From: a virus
Length of the DNA stretch: 31,184 bases
Strand: one strand, 5' to 3'
Virus record (IMG/VR): IMGVR_UViG_3300034102_002356
Coordinates: 1 to 31,184 of that record
The notes beneath the pieces are model-generated. The model was given only the letters and a program-made list of their open reading frames with translations. It was not told where the DNA came from and did no database searches. Each line of letters opens with the position of its first letter. Within the stretch, counting starts at the first letter, position 1. Position numbers and translations under genes: made by a program. This document shows positions 8,307-14,885 of this stretch, in pieces.

Positions 8307-8456
8307 ATGATTAGCAAGTACAATTGGAGAATATCTGATATTGAAATGTTGGCACCTTGGGAGAGAGAAGTATACATTACATTAATTGTAGCCAACGAAG
8401 AAAGAAAAAAAGAACAAAACATGCAAAATTCAATAATGCAAGGAAATAATTTTTAA
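8253..8456 (+). CDS. -1 frame extension of the gp26-like chaperone (C-terminal 67 residues)
   Basis: After a -1 slip at 8247-8253 the ribosome reads 67 more codons to TAA at 8454-8456, for a product of 221 + 67 = 288 residues. The extension contains DLADYFSTNFTMISKYNWRI and then DIEMLAPWEREVYITLIVAN, a 'PWERe.Yi.L' motif typical of the C-terminus of T4-type hub assembly proteins. An internal ATG at 8307 has no Shine-Dalgarno. A separately started 49-residue protein from it is possible but less likely. The stop overlaps the ATG of the next gene by 1 nt. Confidence 0.7.
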   Translation, partial: YLSVKFFDLADYFSTNFTMISKYNWRISDIEMLAPWEREVYITLIVANEERKKEQNMQNSIMQGNNF

Positions 8457-9019
8457 TGAATGAAGAAAATAATATTTCAATGGATTTTGAAGCAGAGAGA
8501 CAACTAATGTCTCCTATTATTAATGTTTTTAATGAAGAAATTTCTACCACAAATAATGTTTTATTTGATCCAAAACTACCAGAGTCTAATTTGATTCAAA
8601 GCGCAGAGTCTACGCAATTACCACAAACAGAATTAATTGTATCTTCAACAACAAATGAAACAAATTCAATAGACAATTTATTACCAGATTCAAAATTAAT
8701 ATCTCAAAATTTTAGTGTAGAATTGCCAGAATCATCTTTTATAGTTCCTACAGAAACTATAGATTCTTTCAGTTCTCAGATGCTCCAACCACAATTTTCT
8801 AAAACAATATCTCCATCAAATGTTGATGGTGATATCGATTCTTTGTATCAAAAAACTAAATCTTTAGAACAAATGATTTTAGATTTACAAAATAAAGGTG
8901 ATGGTTGGTTAAAATCAAAAGAGAGAGATTCTTTTGAAGAAAGACCTACGGTAGAACCAACAAATTTGGTATTTGAACAAAGAAAAATGCGTTCTAGCAC
9001 TATTCCAGAATGGGCATAA
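8456..9019 (+). CDS. Acidic protein with LP-x-S-x-LI repeats, unknown
   Basis: A 187-residue acidic, Ser/Thr-rich protein that I do not recognise. A short motif recurs about every 20-25 residues: LPESNLI (about 41), LPQTELI (about 55), LPDSKLI (about 75), LPESSFI (about 90). After these come a predicted coiled-coil segment, SLYQKTKSLEQMILDLQNKG, and a charged C-terminus ending in EWA. It is the last gene of the tail operon, overlaps the chaperone extension (TAATG) and is followed by a terminator. Repeated short linear motifs of this kind often dock onto a repeated partner (inference). Confidence 0.7.
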   Translation: MNEENNISMDFEAERQLMSPIINVFNEEISTTNNVLFDPKLPESNLIQSAESTQLPQTELIVSSTTNETNSIDNLLPDSKLISQNFSVELPESSFIVPTETIDSFSSQMLQPQFSKTISPSNVDGDIDSLYQKTKSLEQMILDLQNKGDGWLKSKERDSFEERPTVEPTNLVFEQRKMRSSTIPEWA

Positions 9020-9020
9020 A

Positions 9021-9042
9021 AAAACCCCCTTTCGGGGGTTTT
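9021..9042. terminator. Bidirectional intrinsic terminator
   Basis: AAAACCCCC, loop TTTC, GGGGGTTTT: a 9-bp stem with A-runs and T-runs on both sides. It lies between the convergent tail operon (stop at 9019) and gp32 (stop at 9045) and can serve both strands. Confidence 0.9.
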
Positions 9043-9044
9043 CT

Positions 9045-9902
9045 TTAATCATTTTCCATTTCGGAGAAATATTTTAGAGGATCTTTTTCCTCCACATCTT
9101 CCACAACTGAAGTCTCTTCAACATCATCCTCAATGCTCTTACTTTCAGCAAACTGAGCACGGATGTCGTCTCCGACAGACTTCTTGAATCTGGCATTCAA
9201 CTCGTCAAAGCTCTTAAACTGACTCTTGTCAACGAAGGGCTTGAGCGGGTACTGCTTCTTCCAAATTTCTTCAAGCTTCTTGTCCTCGCCACCAAACAAA
9301 GGTGCTGGTGTCGCAAACTCGCTTCGGTCGTAGTTAACATAACCACCGACGTTGCGAATCTTAATTTTAAAGTCTGCACCGGTCCAAAAGTTAAAGGGGT
9401 CTACTGCAACTTCATCTTGGAATTCTGGGTGAGCAAGGCTTTGGATCTTCTGGAAGATCTTGGTGCCATACTGATAAAGGAAAACCTTTCCCTTATTCTC
9501 CGGATTGGCGGGGTCTTCGATGACCAAAATGTTGGAAATGTACGTTAGCTTACGCTTACGATTGCGTGCAATATTTTTGTCATCCTCAACACCACTATTC
9601 CAAAGTTCTGTATTTGCTGCACAAACAGGGCACTTTTCTCCAATAGTAGTAGGACAATTTTCATAAAACCATCCACCCTTGCCCTTAAACGTATGGCTAT
9701 AAACTGCCACAAATGGGCTATCTTCATTTTCTATTTCTGGCAGAAAACGAATTACAGCGTATCCATTTCCCGCTTTGTCAATTCCGGGTTTCCACATTCT
9801 TTCATCTTTATAACTTTCTTTAGAAGTCATCTTATCAAGACGCTCAGTTAAAGATGCGACCGAATTTTTACTCTTCTTTTTAAAATCTGAAAAATTTCCC
9901 AT
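9045..9902 (-). CDS. gp32: Single-stranded DNA-binding protein gp32
   Basis: A 285-residue T4 gp32-type SSB that coats ssDNA in replication and recombination. The basic, Ser-containing N-terminus FKKKSKNSV (residues 7-15) corresponds to the LAST motif for cooperative binding. A zinc module H70-C83-C91-C94 sits in the core (HTFKGKGGWFYENC, then CPVC), with the same H-to-first-Cys spacing as T4. The last 35 residues form the acidic tail that recruits partners. I chose ATG at 9902 (MGNFSDF) over an upstream in-frame ATG at 9959 because a GGGGAAAG-type site precedes it and homologues start near this motif. GC is higher than in the structural genes. Confidence 0.93.
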   Translation of the reverse strand: MGNFSDFKKKSKNSVASLTERLDKMTSKESYKDERMWKPGIDKAGNGYAVIRFLPEIENEDSPFVAVYSHTFKGKGGWFYENCPTTIGEKCPVCAANTELWNSGVEDDKNIARNRKRKLTYISNILVIEDPANPENKGKVFLYQYGTKIFQKIQSLAHPEFQDEVAVDPFNFWTGADFKIKIRNVGGYVNYDRSEFATPAPLFGGEDKKLEEIWKKQYPLKPFVDKSQFKSFDELNARFKKSVGDDIRAQFAESKSIEDDVEETSVVEDVEEKDPLKYFSEMEND

Positions 9903-9959
9903 ATTATTCTTTCCCCAAGGATCTACCTTGGCCTTGTTGTTTATCAGTATACAATACAA

Positions 9960-10193
9960 TCAATCAATAGGCAAACGTTTTGTTTTTGTTTTTTTTAAAA
10001 AATTTAAATCTACCGCTTCAATTTCAATTTTTTCTATAAGAGGTTTTGTTAACAATTTTCCAGCAGCATTTGGTTCAATATTCATTTCTTCTGCCAATTC
10101 TAATACACAATCCATAAATGGCAATTTTGTAGTTTTTACTCTCTGTAAAACTTTATTTGAAAAAATTTCTTTGGCAGAATCATCAATATACAT
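9960..10193 (-). CDS. gp33: Late transcription coactivator gp33-like
   Basis: A 77-residue protein. The pattern fits gp33 of T4-like phages, which bridges the late sigma factor gp55, RNA polymerase and the sliding clamp: a central LPFMDCVLELAEEMNIEP, then AGKLLTKPLIEKIEIEA, and a C-terminus LNFLKKTKTKRLPID, which looks like a clamp-binding end. It lies directly upstream of gp32, as in many T4-like phages. This agrees with the late boxes seen elsewhere in the window. A possible -10 (TATGAT) lies 5 nt before the ATG. An alternative leadered reading has GGAG 11 nt upstream. Confidence 0.75.
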   Translation of the reverse strand: MYIDDSAKEIFSNKVLQRVKTTKLPFMDCVLELAEEMNIEPNAAGKLLTKPLIEKIEIEAVDLNFLKKTKTKRLPID

Positions 10194-10238
10194 AACTAAT
10201 CATACTCCAGTTTTATTGAAAAGCAATATTAAAATCTA

Positions 10239-10246
10239 TCTAAATA
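10239..10246 (+). promoter_or_regulatory. Late promoter-like box (fibre-like operon)
   Basis: TCTAAATA, 24 nt before the ATG at 10271. This transcript would have a short leader containing AGAGGA at 10261-10266 as Shine-Dalgarno. Confidence 0.45.
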
Positions 10247-10270
10247 TTCTAGAACTATTTAGAGGACAAA

Positions 10271-11254
10271 ATGCCAGCAGACATAGACCCAAATCTTGTT
10301 ATAGAAACTTCAGGACTTACCGCAGCAGTCGCAACAGATACTGTTGTATTTTCTGGCACAACGGCACACTTTCAATTAATAAAATTAGCTTATGGCTTGA
10401 CTGGTGCTGCCACTATAGTATCTCCCACCAACCCATTACCAGTTTCTGTTTCTTCTGGTATGACTGCTACTATTTCGGGATTTACTGGCACTTTGGCTGT
10501 AGAAGGTGTTGTAGGGGGAGAACCCTTAACTATAACCGGCACAGTAATTGTAACAGGAAACACATCTGCACCAGTATATATTTCTCATATAAGCGGTTCC
10601 CCGGTGGAGGTTACCGGAGGGAGAATTTTAACAAAAAATACCGATGCTATTTCTGTTTTCGGGCCAGCGGGAAATACATGGATATACACTAATCTAGTAA
10701 ATTCATCTGGAAATGCAATTGGCAACACTTCAAATCCTTTAATAGTACAACTTAGTGGGGTTACAGTCAGTGCTACACTCAGTTCTACCGTGGGAGTAAC
10801 AAACGACAGTGCAACTAGTGGTTTGCGTGTACAAGGTCTTTCTGGTGGAACATCTTTAGCAGTCACTGTAGGTAATACTGTCGGTATAAATGATACACAA
10901 ATTTTAAATTCTCTTAGCGGGATTTCTTCACAACTCGGAACATTAAATACAAATCTTTCTACTCTCGGTATTTCAGTTCCTTCATCATTTAAAACAGGAA
11001 GAGTATCTGTAACATCTTCTTCGGTAGTTCAAATGGATTCTTCTGGCTATACTTGTGAAAATGGGATAACAGTAAAAGCAATAAATGCAAATACCAATGT
11101 TGTTTATATGGGAAATACATCAGGACTGGTTGGAACTTCTTTTGGTCACGCTTTATATGAAGGTGATGAAATTTTCTTAAAATTAAATAATACAAATAAA
11201 ATTTATTTGATAGCATCCTCAGGAACACAAATAGTTACATACGTAGCATCTTAA
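10271..11254 (+). CDS. Virion structural protein, fibre-like
   Basis: A 327-residue protein made almost wholly of short Gly/Ser/Thr/Val strands (TATISGFTGTLAVEG, TLSSTVGVTN, LRVQGLSGGTS), with few charged residues and no Cys until the last 60 residues. This composition is typical of phage fibres and decoration proteins. The C-terminal part (ITVKAINANTNVVYMGNTSG, then LYEGDEIFLKL) looks like a small jelly-roll or 'spin-label' domain often found at the end of phage structural proteins. The start has a good Shine-Dalgarno (AGAGGAC). It is the first of a two-gene operon. The exact role is unknown. Confidence 0.65.
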   Translation: MPADIDPNLVIETSGLTAAVATDTVVFSGTTAHFQLIKLAYGLTGAATIVSPTNPLPVSVSSGMTATISGFTGTLAVEGVVGGEPLTITGTVIVTGNTSAPVYISHISGSPVEVTGGRILTKNTDAISVFGPAGNTWIYTNLVNSSGNAIGNTSNPLIVQLSGVTVSATLSSTVGVTNDSATSGLRVQGLSGGTSLAVTVGNTVGINDTQILNSLSGISSQLGTLNTNLSTLGISVPSSFKTGRVSVTSSSVVQMDSSGYTCENGITVKAINANTNVVYMGNTSGLVGTSFGHALYEGDEIFLKLNNTNKIYLIASSGTQIVTYVAS

Positions 11255-11255
11255 A

Positions 11256-12542
11256 ATGAGTACATCTTCGTTAAACCAAGTAAAAACCATGTCAAATTAT
11301 GGTTTTTACGTTTCTGGAAATACTTTAGATCCTATTTTTGCTAAAGGAAAGATAGAAAGCAAACCATCTATATCTTTTTATGGATCTTCTCTATACATAG
11401 ATTATTCAAATACATCTAATATTTCAGATTTAGTATACCTAAAAAAAACTTTTGGTTCTTTTACTGCTGGTGTAACATTTTATATTCCACCTGTTCAATA
11501 TTATGATGGAAATAATAATATACAAACTACTATTGGTGGAACGGCATATTTTAATAAATTAATAAATGGAGACCGTGTTGTTGTTGCTAACATTATTAGT
11601 GGATTTACTACTCCTACAAATTATAGTTTTTTTGAAAAAAATAATTTTATTAAAAACATAGAATACAATTTTTCTACTAGCCAATCTCTTACTGGATATT
11701 TTTTAGTAAATTCTATGCCAAGCATGAGTCCCAATAGATTTAAAGGATTGGGAATCATAGGGAGTATATTTAATTTTGAAGAATATGTATCTTTGAATGG
11801 TGGAACTGCAGAAAATGCAGATAGATTAAAGGTATATGGTTATTGTGAATTAAAAGACGGTCAAGAAGTAATATATTTTGAAAGTGGCGGAACAGCACAA
11901 AATTTAATAGAAACCAATTCTGAAATTAGTTTATATGTTCGAGGAGATCCAGATTTAATAACTGCACCAAAATATTCTTCAGTGCCTGTAGTATTAATAT
12001 TAAAAGTTAAAAATTCAGGCTCTGTTATTTCTTGTTTTGAAAATCAAAGTTTCAATCAAGCAATACTAAGAAAAAATCAATTTGGTGCTGCTAGCTATGC
12101 TTACGCAATAATTGATAATTGTGCGTCGTGTATTGATGCAAATTATTCGGATCCTGTTAATGGATATAAAAATGATATTGGTGAATTTTTTAATAGTTTG
12201 ATTTTTATCAAATTAACAAATTCATCTGTTGCATTTGCAACTTCAGCTTTTTCTGCAACACTGAATGTAGCATCAAATCCTAATATTATTATCGGTGGCG
12301 CAAATAATAGCATTATAAAAATTGATATAAGCCATCCATCGCTGATTGGTTACGATTTATTGATATATTCTGAACCAACAAGAAAAACTTTATTAAATAT
12401 AAATCAATTTGAAAAATTTGGAAAATTGGGTTATATAAATTCTTTCGCTATATTAAAAAATTATATAACAAATAGTACATTATATTGCACTTTACAAAAT
12501 TCACAAACTTCGGCAGAAGTACAGTTTACCATAAAAGTATAA
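11256..12542 (+). CDS. Virion-type structural protein, unknown
   Basis: A 428-residue protein, rich in Ser, Asn, Tyr and Phe, predicted mostly beta. I do not recognise its family. Two Cys pairs near residues 258 and 285-288 (NCASC) are the only notable residues. It begins 1 nt after the stop of the fibre-like gene (TAAAATG) with no Shine-Dalgarno, so translation is probably coupled, and a terminator follows directly. The pair may form one appendage (inference from context only). Confidence 0.6.
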   Translation: MSTSSLNQVKTMSNYGFYVSGNTLDPIFAKGKIESKPSISFYGSSLYIDYSNTSNISDLVYLKKTFGSFTAGVTFYIPPVQYYDGNNNIQTTIGGTAYFNKLINGDRVVVANIISGFTTPTNYSFFEKNNFIKNIEYNFSTSQSLTGYFLVNSMPSMSPNRFKGLGIIGSIFNFEEYVSLNGGTAENADRLKVYGYCELKDGQEVIYFESGGTAQNLIETNSEISLYVRGDPDLITAPKYSSVPVVLILKVKNSGSVISCFENQSFNQAILRKNQFGAASYAYAIIDNCASCIDANYSDPVNGYKNDIGEFFNSLIFIKLTNSSVAFATSAFSATLNVASNPNIIIGGANNSIIKIDISHPSLIGYDLLIYSEPTRKTLLNINQFEKFGKLGYINSFAILKNYITNSTLYCTLQNSQTSAEVQFTIKV

Positions 12543-12563
12543 ACCCCTCTTTTGGAGGGGTTT
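12541..12563 (+). terminator. Intrinsic terminator
   Basis: AAACCCCTC, 5-nt loop, GAGGGGTTT, a perfect 9-bp stem that begins within the stop codon of the 428-residue gene. The A/T ends make it usable on both strands. Confidence 0.8.
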
Positions 12564-12595
12564 GATACCTTCGTATTTAATACGTAAGTAAATTT

Positions 12596-12832
12596 TTAAC
12601 GGCTACGATTTCGTACCAAACGGTAGTAGGAACGACCGTTGCGCGATTCACGTGTGATGGCGTAGTTCATGTCAAACCGATCAAACGCTTCACGGAGGTC
12701 ATGCATCGTTGCGCGCATGTTGCTCACACGGAAACGCTTCCGTGCCTCTCCTGCGGTAAGGGTGGAACCCGAACGCATGTAATCAAACACTCTCTGAATC
12801 TTGGTAGGACGATCAACAGTAGTAATTTCCAT
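12596..12832 (-). CDS. Small winged-helix-like DNA-binding protein
   Basis: A 78-residue protein. Residues about 13-50 read IQRVFDYMRSGSTLTAGEA and RKRFRVSNMRATMHDLREAF, a helix-turn-helix typical of small winged-helix proteins. It is followed by a basic wing (TRESRNGRSYYRLVRNRSR). I use ATG at 12832 because AAGGAAA stands just upstream, and a consensus promoter (12864-12891) would make the longer upstream frame untranscribed. GC is about 50 percent, well above the late genes. It is likely an early regulator. The target is unknown. Confidence 0.7.
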   Translation of the reverse strand: MEITTVDRPTKIQRVFDYMRSGSTLTAGEARKRFRVSNMRATMHDLREAFDRFDMNYAITRESRNGRSYYRLVRNRSR

Positions 12833-12863
12833 ATAAATTTCCTTTCTTATAAGAAGTGCACAT

Positions 12864-12891
12864 AATATAGCACCCATTACTTGACTGTCAA
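12864..12891 (-). promoter_or_regulatory. Sigma70 promoter (minus), -35s overlap a divergent promoter
   Basis: TTGACA at 12886-12891 and TATATT at 12864-12869 with a 16-bp spacer. The -35 is inside a perfect 7+1+7 palindrome, ACTTGACTGTCAAGT (12879-12893), whose other arm gives TTGACT for the plus strand with a weaker TAATAT at 12905-12910. The two promoters share their -35 region, so RNA polymerase may use only one at a time. Confidence 0.7.
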
Positions 12892-12929
12892 GTATTATCC
12901 TAAATAATATGGACTGAGGAGGCTCCCCT

Positions 12930-13526
12930 ATGAACAAGCGGAATCGTCAGTTTGTCAGGCATGTGAAAAATCATCTGGCAGAATACGGCATGAGCCTCGT
13001 CATTGGGCGTGGAAAAAAGGTAAACGTCGGAGGATACCGCTGTGTTGGTTACTTCGATGAAGGCAAAAAAGTTATAAAAATTGCAAAAAATTCACCAGAA
13101 TTTATGTCCACTCTGGTACATGAATATTGCCATTTTCTACAATGCATCAAAAAATGTAAAATTTTTAAAAAATCAGACAATGCTGGTATTATAATAGATG
13201 AATGGTTTAATGGAAAAGAATACTCAGAACAAAAATTAAAAAGAGCATTTTTTCTCGTTCGTGCGATGGAACGTGACTGCGAAAAAAGAGCAGTAAAAAT
13301 TATTAAAAAATTTAATCTTGAAATTGACAGCAAGATGTATGCAAAGAAAGCAAATTGCTACATCTATAGTCATTTTATGATGGAGAAGACTCGAAAATTT
13401 GACTCATACAAAAAGAGCCCTTATCGAAGTCCTATCGTGCTTAAAGTAATGCCATCTACAATGGCAGTTTTAAGTCATCGAACCATCCCACCTAAAATTT
13501 ATTCAATATTGGAGTCATTCATCTAA
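12930..13526 (+). CDS. Zincin-like metallopeptidase (HExxH)
   Basis: A 198-residue protein. LVHEYCHFLQ places an HExxH zinc motif at residues 64-68. A glutamate-rich helix around residues 112-120 (RAMERDCEKRA) could supply the third ligand. The length and layout fit small zincins of the SprT or ImmA/IrrE type, but I cannot name the family. GAGGAGG upstream of the ATG gives a strong ribosome site. The first 130 bases are GC-richer than the rest. The 3' end overlaps the convergent gene by 12 nt. A role in degrading a host regulator is possible but not shown. Confidence 0.7.
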   Translation: MNKRNRQFVRHVKNHLAEYGMSLVIGRGKKVNVGGYRCVGYFDEGKKVIKIAKNSPEFMSTLVHEYCHFLQCIKKCKIFKKSDNAGIIIDEWFNGKEYSEQKLKRAFFLVRAMERDCEKRAVKIIKKFNLEIDSKMYAKKANCYIYSHFMMEKTRKFDSYKKSPYRSPIVLKVMPSTMAVLSHRTIPPKIYSILESFI

Positions 13527-13859
13527 TGGTGGATGTTCGTTTACAAATTTTTTAAATGGTTGATCTCCATACGGCCATCTATCGTCTTTATCCATAAATT
13601 TATAGTGAACCAAAGAATCAAGATGATCTGAGAGCATTTTCAGAGTTGTGTCGTCTATATTCCATTTGACATTGTCCTCTTCATTTATTGCTGGAGCCTC
13701 TGCAGCATTGTGTTCTGCAACTGCAAGATCAGCAATCTTGGCAAGATTTCCAAGAATCTCTAAGGACTTGGCGCATTGATAAAAAAGATCCTTGTCTAGA
13801 GGATCTTCTTCTTTGCGAGCCAAGTTACGAATTTCGTAAACTAACTCTGAAATTTTCAT
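13515..13859 (-). CDS. Hypothetical small acidic protein
   Basis: A 114-residue protein with predicted helices (MKISELVYEIRNLARKEE, SLEILGNLAKIADLAVAEHN) and an acidic, Trp/Pro-containing C-terminus. No family is recognised. I chose ATG at 13859 because a perfect AAGGAGA stands 6 nt upstream. The longer upstream frame would read through this site. That Shine-Dalgarno overlaps the stop region of the Dps-like gene. Confidence 0.65.
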   Translation of the reverse strand: MKISELVYEIRNLARKEEDPLDKDLFYQCAKSLEILGNLAKIADLAVAEHNAAEAPAINEEDNVKWNIDDTTLKMLSDHLDSLVHYKFMDKDDRWPYGDQPFKKFVNEHPPLDE

Positions 13860-13869
13860 AATTGTCTCC

Positions 13870-14232
13870 TTACGACAGTGTGAGGAGATACCTGGTTTTC
13901 TGGACAAGTGCAAGCATCTCATCACGTATATTTAACAGAGATGTGTGATCAATTGTTTTTTCTTTTTGTATTTCTTCTGAAAGATATTCTTCAAAAGATT
14001 TAAGAACAAAATCTGCAGTAGTTTTTTTTGGTCCATTGAATGTTAGAGAACTAATTTGAAATACTTCTTCCCGACCATTGATTCCAACATATGCCTCCGT
14101 AAATGCATCCAATAAAGGATCTAATCCTTCGTAAAGAGTTCCCAACGCAATATGGGCTGAATACGAGGATGTACCCCAATGATGGAGACGAATTTCATTT
14201 TGAAAATTTAAAAGTGTTTGTATACAATTCAT
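13870..14232 (-). CDS. Dps/ferritin-like phage protein (DUF5856-type)
   Basis: A 120-residue helical protein. The N-terminus has NEIRLHHWGTSSYSAHIALG, then YEGLDPLLDAFTEAYVG. This resembles the first helices of Dps ('LhW.v.g..F..lH..f..lY..l....D..aE') and a small phage family of the DUF5856 type. The His, His and Asp/Glu residues could bind metal, but the protein is shorter than Dps, so function is uncertain. It begins in an ATGA overlap with the upstream zinc-binding protein and has AAAAGGA as Shine-Dalgarno. Confidence 0.6.
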   Translation of the reverse strand: MNCIQTLLNFQNEIRLHHWGTSSYSAHIALGTLYEGLDPLLDAFTEAYVGINGREEVFQISSLTFNGPKKTTADFVLKSFEEYLSEEIQKEKTIDHTSLLNIRDEMLALVQKTRYLLTLS

Positions 14233-14885
14233 GTTATTCCTTTTTGTTCTTCAATAGTATTTACAATTGCTTTTGCAGCACCTTTTATAGAATTTAAAGC
14301 ATCCTTTGTATTAAAACCTGTCCCAGAAGATTTACCAAATTTTTTAATTGGGCATTCAAAAGAAGGCATCCACAATTTATTTGTTAATGCTGCTCTAGGA
14401 TTTTTTGAACTACAACCACATTTAGTACACCAACCCAGTTCTTCTTGATCTGGTTTTGGATTTACTTTATTTGGACACTCTTTACAAATATTTTTTCTTT
14501 CTTCATATATCTCAAGAGAAACTTTTCCATTAAAAAATTGAGATCCTTCTGCTTTTCCATATGAAAGAGCTTTTTTAAGAAAAGATTCACTTTCACCATT
14601 TTCTTCGTCGACTTTTTCATTTATAGAAGGATTGTATACATTAGTTTGTGGAAGTTTTGATTTTAATTCTTCCAATGATGGTCGCAAAAATCCCGGAATA
14701 TCCGGTGTTATATTTTTTCTTAATTCACATTCACTGCACTTTTTAATATTAGTTTCTTCATTTTTTAATGCACAAAATGAAGAACATTTGTTATTAATTT
14801 GCCAGTATACGCAATTAATTTTTTTATGTACAATTTTATTATTAGTTGTACATCTTTCGAATTGTGGTAAAACAATATTATTCAT
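14229..14885 (-). CDS. Cys-rich zinc-binding protein
   Basis: A 218-residue protein with at least 15 Cys. The N-terminal cluster reads NCVYWQINNKCSSFCALKN and KKCSECEL. The C-terminal cluster reads NICKECPNKV, GWCTKCGCSSKNP, FECPIKKFG, a pattern of two CxxC pairs closed by a 'CP..K.' end seen in several phage zinc-ribbon proteins. The basic/Ala-rich tail is helical. It overlaps the 1268-residue gene upstream and the Dps-like gene downstream, so all belong to one transcript. It may be an assembly or maturation partner of the large Cys-rich protein (inference). Confidence 0.6.
   Translation of the reverse strand: MNNIVLPQFERCTTNNKIVHKKINCVYWQINNKCSSFCALKNEETNIKKCSECELRKNITPDIPGFLRPSLEELKSKLPQTNVYNPSINEKVDEENGESESFLKKALSYGKAEGSQFFNGKVSLEIYEERKNICKECPNKVNPKPDQEELGWCTKCGCSSKNPRAALTNKLWMPSFECPIKKFGKSSGTGFNTKDALNSIKGAAKAIVNTIEEQKGIT

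Noticed and set aside
8307-8456. Separate 49-aa gene starting at ATG 8307
   Set aside because: No Shine-Dalgarno, the ATG is directly after the stem of the frameshift signal, and the open frame begins well before it at the slippery site. The frameshift explains more.
9928-10692. 254-aa plus-strand ORF across gp33 and the fibre-like gene start
   Set aside because: It runs antisense through gp33 and then out of frame through a clear structural gene. Its Cys/Arg/Tyr-rich composition is non-biological.
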